Source: Toxotes chatareus
Lineage: Eukaryota > Chordata > Actinopteri > Toxotidae
Assembly: GCA_016801885.1 (NCBI GenBank)
Contig: CM028900.1
Coordinates: 6,231,501 to 6,295,500, forward strand
DNA length: 64,000 bases
Reading direction: 5' to 3'
Shown here in pieces: positions 13,201 to 25,640 of this stretch (position 1 is the stretch's first letter; the number at the start of each line of letters is the position of its first letter). The translations under genes were made by a program, and so were the position numbers. The notes beneath the pieces were generated by a model. That model was not told the DNA's origin and ran no database searches. It saw nothing but the letters and a program-made list of their open reading frames with translations.

Positions 13201-13689
13201 GGACTACAGGAGAAGGCTATTAGGTCCAGTCTGATTTGCAGGCCTATTAAAAGATGGTGATCCAGAAAACAAGCAAAGCTTTGTAAGACAGTTGTACTAA
13301 AATCAGCCACATAAATCAGGGTGTGAGCTGGAGTTATTGGGTGCTAACATTGCAGCACACACTCTTTAACATTATTAACACTCTTAATAGTGAGCGACAG
13401 CTGGTAACAGAGCCCTTGTGTAACCCCGATCCCCCTTTTATAATCCCCAAAGCTGAAACAACAATAGGAAACCAGAAAAGTCAGATTCATTCAACCGGTG
13501 TCGGTTTTATCTTTATATTTTCGCCATGATGCTGAATTAAAAATCCTGTAAGATTTAAAGAAGTTTGACGATTCAGTACTGAATGCTTTGTGTACATGTG
13601 TGTGTTCACACCTCCCCATCTCCATCTACTACAGCATCTCTGGCTGTGTAATTCATGCAAACTGAAATGAAAACCTTCTTAGCAATATG
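7218..13689. other. Gene-free stretch with minor microsatellites
   Basis: A TG tract lies at 10383-10407 and a run of 17 A near 10107-10123. Two CTCF-like motifs lie at 8364-8376 (plus) and 12021-12033 (minus). No exons or transposons were recognised. The longest open frame (minus strand, 11497-11877) has no domain or codon pattern that I recognise. Confidence 0.5.
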
Positions 13690-14000
13690 CAGATTTCTTT
13701 ATGCAAAGTAGCATTACCTATGGTGCGCGGACGGCAGCTAATGCCTTTGATCAGTCTCTCTGACATTCTCTAACTACTGAGAAGAAAAGAACTTAAAAAT
13801 TGTAAAGGCTCTTAATTGAAGTGAACATAAAAGAAGATACATGGTGTTAATTGGTATACGCTAAGAATAATCTAGACCTTGGAGACCACTGTCCCTTACC
13901 GGCCCCCCTGCCAAAGTGTCAGGATTTACATCTTTAATTCAAGATTTCCCCACATTAATTACCTTGCAGGCAGTGAAATGCGAATCACTTCATTTTAAAG
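13690..14000. promoter_or_regulatory. Candidate conserved noncoding element
   Basis: Non-repetitive, motif-dense stretch with ATGCAAAGTAG (octamer-like), CTTAATTGAAG, TGTTAATTGG, and TTAATTACC at about 13955-13963. It has no coding frame or simple repeat. Clusters of homeodomain-type core sites in complex sequence are typical of developmental enhancers in gene deserts. The call is by appearance only and needs cross-species alignment. Confidence 0.25.
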
Positions 14001-14404
14001 TATAATAAACATCCAAATAGTTTCTCCCCCCCTCCCCATCCATGAATATCAATTTTTGTTAGTGTGCAAAAGCCTGGCTCTCCTGTTCTTAAGGAGGTTA
14101 CGCAGAAAGTAGTGGTTTGTGAATGTGGTCCAGAAAGAAGTTTACAGTAATGGAGATTTAGTCAGAGCATAATTGACATGAACAACACTGGACAAAAACC
14201 TAACTTTAATCATAGTTTTTCAGAAAAACATGGAGAATTAAAGCTAAAGCATATACTTAGAGGTCACTGAAAAATACAGTCTGCTCATTTTTGTGCAGGT
14301 GTTGCAGTGTGTTGTCATGAGCAACACACAACCTGTTTAAAGACAAAATACAGCAACTAAATGCCTTCAGAACAGCATCATTTTGGCAAGACAACTAATT
14401 TGAA

Positions 14405-14446
14405 TGTGTGTGTGTGTGAGTGTGTGAGTGAGTGAGTGAGTGAGTG
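14405..14446. repeat. (TG)n/(TGAG)n microsatellite
   Basis: TG dinucleotides grading into GAGT tetranucleotide units. Confidence 0.9.
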
Positions 14447-15120
14447 CCTGCTTTCCAGCAAAGTAAAGCAATTTGAACACTGAACCCAAGTATCACCTTT
14501 GATTATGAGAGGAACACAGCGTTGGTCATAGCCCAGGCCTCTTCATTCCCTCTCAGCATAATGAATGGGGCACCCTGAGCTGCAGGACGAAACAACCGTT
14601 TGAGGATCCAGGATGTGACACACACTCATACGTGCACACGAGCAGATACATGTACATGCACGTTCACACGCATAGAAAATGCTGACAAATTACACTCTGA
14701 TGGAAAGTGAAGCACTTTAAGTCCTTAAATGCCACCAGCAGCAGCAGCAGCACTCACACACAGAGTCTGTAATATTACAACACCTGCACTTATCTCCCTC
14801 TGTTTAAAGCACATTTAACACTGTACTGCCCTTGAAAATAGCCAGCTAAGTTGAGGCTTTTATCTTGTGAGCAGGTTCATGTATGGATTTATTAACAGAA
14901 AATAGAAACATCTATTATGGCATATTGAAACCGTTTGAAACACACCCCAATGTGGTTAATATTATGCAGTTTATTAAGCAACAGTAAGCAATTTATGTAA
15001 ACACAGTTCAAACGAGTGCTGCTCCTGTACACCTTAAAATCCTCCTTTTTTTGAAGTGGTTTTATTTTGGGGTTTGATTGTAATTTATTGGCTCAAAGTG
15101 CACGATACAGTGTTAAAGCT

Positions 15121-15310
15121 GATTTGATATGGAAACCTGCAGGGACATATTAATTAAAATAGCAATCTAATTAGCATTCCACTGTGACCTAAAAGTTGAA
15201 TATTATTAGAGCCGCAACCGTCGGCTGTGATGAAAAGAGCTTACATGACAGTGAAATTGAAATTCAAAGAGCTGGAGATAATGTACACGCAGATCAAAAG
15301 AACAAACGGT
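15121..15310. promoter_or_regulatory. Candidate conserved noncoding element
   Basis: Contains TTAATTAAAAT near 15150 and TCTAATTAGC at about 15166-15175, followed by complex sequence with TGACAGTG near 15246 (TALE homeodomain-like TGACAG). No coding frame or simple repeat is present. Chosen by motif density. Conservation was not tested. Confidence 0.25.
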
Positions 15311-18300
15311 GGGGAGAAAAATAACACACCAAGAAGTTTTACATTTCTTCACAAGGGGGGGGAAACCAGTGTGTGCACACTCCTGTGCCCACATACACTC
15401 ACACACACACACAGGCGCACATGCACACCAGAAAACACACTCCCTATTCAGTATTAGGTGGGCTGGTGTAGTTCAATCCAAACATCTGCCAAATACAAAT
15501 ACTGGTGCTATGACAACGAGTTGACACCAGGAATTTAATGGAGGACAAGTTTATTATTTGCAGAACAGTGTTTGGCCAGCATTTTAGGCTAATACGAATC
15601 TTTCTTCATGACGTAAATTGGCTGTAAATGTTATTTTGAGTAGTACAGTGTGAGGACAGAATGTTAAAAGGCTAAAATGGTATCAGTAACTTCATGAAAT
15701 CAATTAATGAAGTATTTCTTATGCTCGGCACAGTGACCACTTATCAACACACTTTGGTAACTTGTTTAAAATTACACTTAGCTCAGTGATCTGCTGCATT
15801 GATGGCTACGTTCACAAAACGTTGCCACTGTGAGAAATACACAACTTTAATTGTTGATGTGGTCATTTTGTGAGCCAAGACATACCTCTTGTTGTCAGAA
15901 TTTTGCTTAAGTAAAACTAAAAGCAATACAGTAAGGTACACTTAAAGCATCAAAAGAAGTGCTCATGATACAAAATGGCCCTTCAGAGTGTTATGTTGTT
16001 CTGCATAATATAATTATTGATGCATTGATGCGTGTAAACAGCATTTCAGTGTTGTAGCTAGTCAAGACTTGGGTTCATTTTTAATTACTTTAAATACTGC
16101 TCAGTATTTTGATCCATAACAATGCATCATATTTTAAAAGGTGATTGTATGTTTTGTGTGAAAAAACTGAATCTGCAAAGTACCTTGTGTATTGTACATT
16201 TGTAGCATTAAAGCTGAAATTCTCAAGTAAAGTTCCTAAGCACTGCACATTAGTAAATTAGTTTAGTAACTCAGCATTGCCACTCTGCATTGATGCCATA
16301 AAGAAACTACAGGATATACATATAGTATAGTATCCTATATAGTTAGCGTTGAATCCTGGTCTGTTGAGTACATACGCTGTTTTCAAATGAAATAAAAATG
16401 GTCAATATTTGACAATTTTGTCCACATTTCTCAATTGCTCATATTTTTGTATCATACTAGCCTGATATAAAATGTCAAGGGATGATTTTCTGACAGCATT
16501 CTTTCCACACAAGGTGTTGCTTTATGGTCGCTGTTGACTTGAGGTCATGGATTGCCAGCCTTTTTATTTGTCACTTTGTCCGTGGTTGAAATCCAATAAC
16601 CAGCCCTTCGCAGTCATATTAAAGTATAGCTTTTCTACAGCACAGCTGGAGGAAGCAGAGGAGAGGTGGAGAGGTTTACATTGCTCCGGTTGTTGACACT
16701 ACACTTGAGCTGACATGTTTTATCATATCACCAAACAAGCTACTGCTCACAGTCTCTGAACGTTTGGTTAACCTATATCAACTGCCACAACATGTCCCGA
16801 TATACATTAAGCCTTATACAGGTCATGACAATCAAAATAGTCCTCACAGGGGTCTGAGCACACAAGTCCACTCAGTGTTACTTTTGTTTAACCTTGAGGG
16901 CTTCCATGCTTCCTCCGAATCCCTTCAGGGAGTCTTTCGTATTCCTGCGTAGCCTTGTGCATGGACCGAGTTGCCTATTTTCTGGGTAAGGGCCTCTACG
17001 CTTCTCCTGCAGCTCTACAAGCGGTTGTGTTAACATGTGTCCCTGCAGTGGGCCGGCGGCGCCAGCCAGCCAGTGATAATTATTCATTAGTATTCATTAG
17101 TGTGAGGTGCTGGCCGGTGCGGGGCTCATGTTGAATCAGTGTTCTGACGAGGCCTCGGCCCGGCGTGGGTCAGCGAAGAGCCAGTAATTAGGCCCACCAG
17201 TCAGGAGGCATTTTCCTAAGCACAACACGTGAGGTTGAGAGAGAGAAGATGCAACCACCAGGAGAGAGGCTGCAGAGAGAGAGGGAGAGAGAGATGAGGG
17301 ACGTTGAGAGAGGGTGTGTGTTTTTTCAAAAGAAAGCCAACCTTGGCCTCTTTGTTTCCCTGTCTGGGTTCTGCTGAGTGCCTTAACCTCTCTCCGTCAC
17401 TCCATCAGTGGTAAAAATCCATGATAACCTTGGTCGTCTGCTTTGTTTGTCTGTCTTGTGCCCTTTTCTCTTATTCTGTTTCCTTTACTCGTCTTTGAAG
17501 CTTTTTTGTTAAAATTCTCTTCCTTCTACCCTTGTCTGCCCTCCCACCCAAATATGCATATAGCCTGTCTTTTTCAATTCGGTATGTGTGCCTTTGTTGT
17601 GTATGTGTATTTATGGGTCTTTGTATGTCACACGGTTGATAATAACAGCAGTTATTATCACTTGCAGACATAATTGTGTAATGGTTAACATGACGGAGTG
17701 GTCGCCTCCCAGGAATGCTGTTAGTATTGTAAATGCGACTGAGGCCTAACTGAATTAATCTAATCGGAAGATAATTACACTGGCTGGAACAAAGCTGGAC
17801 CAGATTTATCAAACTGTTTCCTGGCCCCATGAGCCATTAAAGGAAGAGATCTACAAGCCTGGTAAGGTTAAAGGCGTCCAGCACACCTCAAAGCTGGCTG
17901 TGCTACAGCTGTCAGTACATATCTGACAGGGGCTTTGACGTTGACTGACAGCAATTGAGAAAACAAGGGGTCAAGTCTTGAGCTGTTGCGAGACAGGAGA
18001 GAGGAAGGGGTGAACCCCCCCAGATCCAAATCCCTGTGGAGGACAGCAGGGTCCAAGGAGATGATAGCTTGTCCTGTCAACACATAGCATCAGTTTACCT
18101 CGAATTAAAACAAAGAGCATAAGACAGTGACAACCTCTCACTCTGCTTCTCTCTCTGTTTCCTTCTGTCGTCTTATTTTTCCTCTTCTTATTCACTCGTG
18201 TACAAGCGTGGATACACATGGGAGGAGGAGAGGGAGTGCCTTGCATAGCCTGGCTGTATCCTGACATGATTCCAGATTAGACAAATTCCCTAAACTACAA

Positions 18301-18856
18301 GCGGATGGCATGACACCCTCCTCTTCCCCAGCATCCCCCCTTCTCTCCCCTGCTCCCCTCCTCTACCTCCTCTCTCCCCTTGGTCTCAAGCGTGCACATT
18401 TTTCTCCTTCAGATTTATGACACCGGCATATAGGTGCACTTGACAGCTCTCAGATTGGCGCTGCAGAAGAGGGAGATCCCAAAGTGAGATGGGTTAGCTG
18501 GGTAAATCTATCAGGGGTCCGTCCGGGAGGAGGAGAAGGATGAAGAGGGTGTGTGTGGAGGGGGAAGCCAAGGGAGAGGTGGAGAAGGGGGAGAGGAGAG
18601 CGAGGGAGAGAGGCTTGGTGGGGCCCCGCTGAGCACATAAGCTTCCATGCTGAGCATAACCGTGGCTGGCTGACAGTTGTGCTCAGCCTTCACTGTAATA
18701 ATGAATAAAAGGAAACTCCCTGCAGATTACACATCTTCCGTGTTTTGACATTGACCTTAATACATAATTTAACCACAAAGCCTGAAGAGTGTGTAACGAG
18801 ATAAGAGAGGACCAGAGGATAGAAAAAAGATGCCCGAGCTAAAACATACAGGCCGT
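15311..18856. other. Gene-free stretch including a GC-richer island and pyrimidine tract
   Basis: Mostly unremarkable. At 17040-17225 there is a GC-richer patch with a duplicated ATTCATTAGT and a GTAATTAGG site that could be regulatory. At 18310-18400 the plus strand is strongly pyrimidine-biased. Open frames in 17.4-18.7 kb are low-complexity (Pro/Ser-rich translations of CT tracts). Confidence 0.45.
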
Positions 18857-18879
18857 AAAAAAAAAAAAAAAAAAAAAAA
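18857..18879. repeat. A23 homopolymer
   Basis: Run of 23 adenines. No SINE or LINE body was recognised immediately upstream, so it is not assigned to a retroposon. Confidence 0.95.
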
Positions 18880-19126
18880 GAAGCCTCAGCTGCAGTGGCT
18901 CTAATATGATCAAGCCTGAGAGGACCACCACTTTTTTTTCAACTGGAAGGGGAAATTTGGGGGAAAGGACTGAAGGATGGAAGGTACCAGAAGTGGAAAA
19001 TCACGGATTTGTGTGTTTGTGTGGTGTGTGTGAGGTAAATGCAGTGATTTTCCTGCTTGTCGAATTCCCAGTGGGAGGAGAAGGTATTGCTGCTAAGCCT
19101 CAATAGAATAGTAATGTACCCGGCTG

Positions 19127-19127
<1 letters not shown>

Positions 19128-19199
<72 letters not shown>

Positions 19200-19225
19200 T
19201 GTATGTGTATGTATCTGTGTCTGTG
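19128..19225. repeat. Long (GT)n microsatellite
   Basis: About 65 bp of uninterrupted GT followed by interrupted GT/GTAT units. A further GT run lies at 19337-19363. Open frames on both strands here are pure repeat translations. Confidence 0.95.
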
Positions 19226-19679
19226 CCACTTCTCCCCCATTAGTGTACTTCCTCCTGGTGTGTGTGCGCGCAAGTGTAGATCGGCTGAGTGTGAAATCTG
19301 AAAGAGGTATTTGTCACTGTCAGTGTCACTTCTCGGTATGTGTGTGTGTGTTTGTGTGTGTGTCGCCGTGTGTTTGAGTGTTTTCCTCAGGGCGTGTGAG
19401 TGTTGTGATGTTTGAGTGACTGCTTAGAGCGGTGTTTGCTGAGCCAGCAGTCTCCACCACAGGTTATGTCACTCCAGCTGAGGTCACCATGTCACACACA
19501 CTGTCAGGAAATGCTTTCTTTAGCTAAATTCCTTTAGGAGAAAACTGCCAGACTCACACAGCTTGTAGAATATGTCCACTGCAACCATAAATAACACTCA
19601 AAGTCAGTGTCCAACAACAGAATGTGGTTGTTTTTTTTTTTTTTTTGCTAAACAACACCATATTCTGGTTTAGTTTCTG

Positions 19680-20015
19680 CTGCACATGATTCATGCATTA
19701 ACAATCATTACTACCCAATTAAGGAGGTGATTACGTCACTGGTGGCCTGCTAGGTGCTGTGAAACACAGATGCAGATATTAAATATGAATTACAGAGGCC
19801 GTATCTGCCCCCCTCCTCCCCTCACTCTCTCATCCTCTTAACTCCTTTCGTCTTTGGGCTCTACAAAGACAGGCTGTTCTGTAATTGAAGCAGCATGTCA
19901 AAGCCGTCTTCCTGTCTGCGTGTAACCCTCTGATTCACGCTCTTCTCATTAGTGTTGTAATTACCGCTGGTTGAAAAGCAAGGGCCCGAGTGAGCCCCTT
20001 GGCGAGCGCTAAGGT
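19680..20015. promoter_or_regulatory. Candidate conserved noncoding element
   Basis: Complex sequence with CCCAATTAAGG, GATTACGTCACT (near 19731), ATATTAAATATGAATTAC, CTGTAATTGAAG and TGTAATTACCGC. It lies between a T16 run at 19631-19646 and the CTCF-like motif at 20068. The homeodomain-core density and lack of simple repeat suggest an enhancer. This is inference from motifs only. Confidence 0.28.
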
Positions 20016-20067
20016 GAGAGTGCAGGCCCGTGGCGGTCTCAGCTGGGGGTTGAGCCTAACCTCCAAC

Positions 20068-20080
20068 CCAGTAGGGGGCA
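20068..20080 (+). promoter_or_regulatory. CTCF-like binding motif
   Basis: The 13-mer CCAGTAGGGGGCA matches the CTCF core consensus CCASYAGRKGGCR at every position. Occupancy cannot be judged from sequence, and similar strings occur in some fish repeats. Confidence 0.4.
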
Positions 20081-21773
20081 GTGGAGATGTACTGAACCCA
20101 GCCTGCATGGTGTCCGCAGCTCTGCACGAGGTCTTTTTAAAGGCTACGTGCTGCTTTGCATGGTAACAAGCTGTTGTGAAGAGAAAACTGATTCGCTGAT
20201 AAATGAAACATGAAGAACTGCTGTATGGAGTTCATGAGGTGTACTGCTTTTTCTTTCATTTTCTTTTTCTTCTATCGTCCATCCATCTATACATACACCC
20301 CTTTTTCTTCGTATTGTGACTCCACTAAGATTCACACACCTGTCAGTATGTCCCCAGGCCTTGGCCTCAGCCTGTGTCTCTGGGCTCTTGGATCTCATCA
20401 GGGGATTTGCTTGGCTGCAGCCTAACCGGCCCTGAACAGCCTCCAAACTGGTCCAGCTGGTTGGAGAGTGGAAAGTGTGTGCGAGTGTGTGTGAGCGTGG
20501 ACTTGTGCCATCATGGCTCAGTTACCACACAGAGCCACAGCTATGACTGTGGTAGCAACAGTACTTTGGTGCTTTGCCATCAGGCTTCCCTCCAAGGGCC
20601 ATGTCAAGACAGAGAGAGTCTTGGTGCGGGTGTGGATGCCTGTGTGTGTGTGTGTGTTGAGCGATGCAGGGCGGTGCTCTACTTCTGCAGCAGTAATCTA
20701 ATGAGCCTGTAAACACACTCATTTGACATCATTAATTGGAGGGAGATCAGAGATCTGAGAGGGGTGTGAGTACAGGGTGTGTATGTGTGTGTGTGTGTGG
20801 TAGCGGTTTGAGGGTTCTCCCATCAGAGAGGGTTCTCCCAGATCAAAGATTTAGAGTGTGAAATCCTTGATTATGCGACAGAGAGACACATTAGAGGCGG
20901 TTTTCTGCCAAGCTGAGAGAGCAGCAGAATGTTTGGTCAGTGCCAGCAGCAGGCCTTGATTTCACCAATGAAAAGCGCTAAAGGATGGCACACAAAGCTG
21001 CCCTCTGTTTTGTCAATTTTAACGACGAGTGGACAAATCAAAGTTGGGAGACAGGGAGTTTGTTTGGTCCCAGTTTATTGATTTTCAAGTATTGTAGCAA
21101 TTTTAAACACATGAAGCTATATTTTGGACGTGGTGGAAACAAAGCGTCTGCTGGTACTTTTGAGAAAAGTTTGAGTCCTCTTTATAACTGTCACAGAGTG
21201 TGATCCATTAGCTATAATTGTGCTGCCATACTGGTTCAGTCACATTTGTCAGCTGGATCTAAGCTAGGGGGAAACAGAGGTGCAGTGCTGGAGTTGCTAG
21301 CTAGTAGTCCTCTGCTCTGATTGTAACCCAGTCCAGTCCTTAATGATCTATCTGTCTACCACCCGCACAATGGCCCACACCGCTGTTCGCTTTCATTTAC
21401 AGAGTGCCAGTCTCTGAACTCCCCTCATCAACCCTTTGTTCCTGGCTGTTTCATGTTTTTTGGGGGGAGTTGAATGGCGTAGCTGTGTATGGGATACTTT
21501 TGAGCAAGTGGTTGAGAGAGACAGCCAGAGCAGGAATTTTCCAGTGCAATACATTATGAAGATTTCACTTTCTGCCTTTGATTCTGCACTGACAGTTATC
21601 CTTCAGCCCTCCTTTAAAGTCCCACTTTCAATCCCTAATGGCTGTCATGTCGCTGCGCTCTCTGGACTCTTACTCAAAGTGTCATTGGCATAATGGTCGG
21701 CAGCCGTTGGCCTCTTTTGATCATCCATGCTGTGTGCAAGAGCAACTGGAGCCGAAACAGTGAGGTGTATGAG

Positions 21774-21806
<33 letters not shown>

Positions 21807-24800
21807 TGCACCTCTGCCCGGCTGCCACTCCCAGGCAAAGCTCCACGACCGGAAATCTAAAATTCACTTTCAAATAGTTTTCCCTCCTGTTCTTGGTGCC
21901 TAATAGCCAAGCAGCGGAAAGTGTGTGTGCATGTGTGTGTACTCATTAAAGGGATAGCGCAGGTTTCTACTGTATCAGCATCTCAGTTTGGCACTCATTC
22001 AACGGTTATGCATACTCCAACAAAGGGATGAAGGGCCGTGAGGGAGCAAGAGAGCGAGACCAGGGGAGAGAGTGGAAACTAGTGTGTGTGTGTGTGTGTG
22101 TGTGTGTCTGTGACAGTGAGCTGAGACCTTGGACAGAGCCAAACTTCACTCAGGTTCAAACACCCCAGCCTGCATTCAAATGTATCAAGCCGGTCCAAGA
22201 TAAATTCACACTCACCAGGCCAGAAAGAACACATCTAAGCAAGATGATCAGGGCCAGAAAACATCCGGAAGAGCTCTAGTACGTTCCAGCAGGGATGTGC
22301 CTGTAATAGAAGCCAGTGTGCATTTAATGAATGACATTATGTCCAAACATCCTGGGATGAAAACCAGTGTGTGGATCCAAGAAGTGTCAGTCTTCCAGGA
22401 CCAGCGTCCTCTCGTTTCCTGCCTGGTTCACCTGCCTGCCCCTCAGGAGCCCAGGCCCTGATCCAGGTGTTTGCCTGGCTAGGTCCAGAGCCCAGGGCGC
22501 TAAAGCTATCGATGCCCAGATAACAGAAGTGGCTTCAGGGCTTCTGCACATCAAGGTGTGTGGTTTCATGAAGAGTGGAGTTATTCTGCTTTGATAGCAT
22601 TCACTATATGCCTACTGAATTTGGCAAAAGCACCATGTCATCTACAAATATCGGGTTGGAGAATGATCTTTTCTGGCTTTGTTAATTATTCCATGATGAG
22701 TTCACTTGTTGCCTTTTGACCCTTTAAGGCCTTTCTTCTGAAGCCATCATTTCCTAAGGTTTATTGTGCTCATGCTTACGTTTGCACACCTGATTTGTTC
22801 CTGCAAATCTTTCTCCAAATCCTAAGGTTATATTGTACTGAATACAAAGCTTACTTCCTCCTTCAGTTTGAACTTAGAACTCAGTATATCTGATGCATAC
22901 AACAGCAGTATGCACAATCACAGTTCTACATTTAATATAGTGTTTCTGTTGTGGTTGCTCTGTAGAACTTTTTCTGTTTTCTTGCCTAGTTTCCTCTGTA
23001 AAACTTCTACTCTTCTGTGTTAATCAATTTGTCTTTGGACTTATTTATTTAATATACTCACTTGCACACATACATGTGAGAGCCCTCCTCCTCCCCTTTA
23101 TCCACAGAGGGATCCAGATCAGAGCGCTCGGCCAAGATCGTGTGTGATGTAAAGTTCTGGAGAATAAAAGATGTCTCTTCCAATAACATATTTCCTGCAT
23201 GTATCGAAAGACGTGTCAATTTCAGTTACACCTGGCGCAGCAGTTGGAAAACAGAGAGTTCTTCGCTTCTAAAAGACAATGCCATACCAGTCACTCCCCA
23301 CCTGAATGACTGATACATTAAACATGCAGAAAGCAGCAGGAGGACACTAGGGAAGGAGTGTTCAAAGACGAAAACAACGCATCCAAAAACAAAAAAAAAA
23401 AAGGAAAATATGTTGCTCGCTACGGTACAATACAACACAGCTGTCTGGTGCTGCAAACTAGCACCATCATTGAAACCGAGTCTTTCCAGGAACAGAGACA
23501 CTATTTTGTTTCACAGACAGTAATGAAAAAATGAGCCAAAATAAGTGCAAACACACTCGTTTAGATTACCATTTAACCAGTCTATGTATTCCCAGATATT
23601 CTCTGTTTTTTTTAAAGCTGCCTTATCTGAATTTATTTCTGTATCTCTGTAATATCCCAGCAATGTTTGACATTGCAAAGGCAAGCATTTCTTAGCTTTT
23701 CTATACACTAAAAGCTATTCCAGAGAGGCAGCTGATCACACAGGCTTTTGTAAGAGGAGCAGAGGAGCATCTCTGCCTTCTAGTTCCCTGACAGGACTGT
23801 CAGAGTACATTCAGTCTTATAGACCAGACGTGCTAAAATCCGCAGTCCTCGCCATGCTCATGAAATGCTGACACAGCTGCCCTAGGCCTGGCCTGTTGTA
23901 GAAAATTAATTCAGGCAAGTCATAGGACACCTCAGTCAGTGAGACAGACAGACAGACAGAAGGGGTCCTGTAAGGCAGACAGTGTGAAGAGGAGTAGAGT
24001 CTCTGGTCTTTGTTCACTGCTGGACACGTTAAGACTCCATTAAGGGAGCCTGACACACAAGGCGACGGCTGTCTCTGTTCTGACTGAGCAAGCAACTTAT
24101 TAAAAGACTGGGACTTCTGCTCCTTCCCTCTCTGACTCTTTCTCCCTCTCAGGCGCTCACACAGAAACTCACACAGCAATGTTTAAAGCCAAAGAGAAAA
24201 TTAAAATTAATTTTTACCAGGTAAACAGTTTGCATTCATGTTGTTTGCTTTGTTTTCTTTTGTGTCCTTATTTTGTCAAAACTGTTATTACCAAAAAAAG
24301 AAGGCATTTAAGTTTTTCTGCAGTTACAGCCCCTTCCATCAGTGTTCTCAAGGGAACTTAAATTTTCAGTTCTGTTGGAAATTTGATTGGTGCAATGTTA
24401 GTGTATTAGATGGACACTAAAAACAGTTTGTAACATCATTTCGTGGCAGAGAGCTAATGTTGTTGGCTGATTTGAGCGGCCCATGCTTCGTAATCTTGCA
24501 CGTTAGTTACTCTATGTCATGAATTGAATCACGGAATAACGTGTGGAGTGATGTGGTTTCAAGGCTAACCATTGCTGTGAGTTATGACAGTCCGGTCACC
24601 ACATCTGGGCGCACAAAAGACAGACAGCTAACACCATCTAGAATCCCTCCTTTATATAATGTTGAGGTGAACACAATACTGACTGTCAATGTGTCAATGT
24701 ATCAACACTTGAAGTCTATACAGGGCTACGACGTGCTCCAGTCAGTAGCACATTGCAGAAATTGACAGTATGTCAGCGAGTAATGCTGGCCCTCAAAAGT

Positions 24801-25434
24801 CAGTCAGCAGCTGCTTTTCAAAGCCCATCCAGTGACTTGAATCTTAGATGCTTTATTCTCTTTCGAAAAATGGAAAGAATATATGCAAAATAGGTATTAA
24901 AGTCTACATTTTCTTGTACCAAAAGTGAGCAGAATTCAAATTTCTTTAAAACATAAATAACATAAGAGGAAGAGTGCTTTATTTTCACCTCTGTGTGATA
25001 GACTGAACAGCCACCAATTGCTTCCCAAATTTTTCAGACTGACACTTGATCAATATAACTAATTGTGTCTCGCTGGCAGTAGATAAGGATGTGAATTTTT
25101 GTTTTAAATCAGCTGGCAGCTTCTATTGCCAGGCCTACATTCACATTGGAGTCTTAAGCTTTAGTCTTTAGTTAGGCCTTGGGGAATCCTTGTTAATAGA
25201 TCCTCTTGCTTAGGGCCTCTGGCTTAATCCTTGCCATTTACCACTTCCTATGCTGGTTTGCTAAACACTCTCAATTAGGTGGCTGGCGGGGCATTTTGTA
25301 TCACTCCATGTCCTGACCACTCCTCTTTTTTTTTGGGGTAATTTTTTTGGAAAGTAGGGGGGAGGCTTGACCTTGGTACTTATAGAAATGGCCACGATGG
25401 GACCTTGGCACTTCATCTTCAACATCTCTCTGGA
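20081..25434. other. Gene-free stretch with several GT microsatellites
   Basis: GT tracts lie at about 20641-20657, 20779-20799, 21777-21804 and 22082-22107. A GACA-type tetranucleotide run lies at about 23943-23960. An imperfect duplication of GAGGGTTCTCCCA lies near 20810-20842. No exons, RNA genes or transposons were recognised. Confidence 0.5.
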
Positions 25435-25640
25435 TATACTGCTAACTTCATAGTGAAATGATAATTAACTCCCAGCATCAATTAGCATTCCGTATGTAGA
25501 AGGGTAACGAGGAGCCAATTACAAGAAAATATACATAATCAATTATTTATTCATTCTTAATTACAGTGAGTTTTACCCTGTTACAGCGGCGGCAGTTCAA
25601 TTAATGACCTTCAGCTATCTTCATTTGAAATTGCCATGGA
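25435..25640. promoter_or_regulatory. Candidate conserved noncoding element
   Basis: Dense AT-core homeodomain-like sites in complex sequence: CATCAATTAGC, GCCAATTACAAG, ATAATCAATTATTTATTC, CTTAATTACAG, GTTCAATTAATGACC. A purine-rich tract (about 25735-25815) begins just after it. The open frame crossing the tract is low complexity (Lys/Glu/Arg) and is rejected as coding. Confidence 0.3.

Noticed and set aside
18857..18879. A23 run as a retroposon tail
   Set aside because: No SINE/LINE body upstream and no flanking duplication seen.
19057..19377. Open frames of about 100 codons on both strands at 18.9-19.4 kb
   Set aside because: They are translations of the GT microsatellite (VCVCV / THTHT runs).
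21947..21975. ATTAAAGGGATAGCGCAGG resembling another fish MITE end
   Set aside because: Only about 20 bp resemble it and no second end was found.
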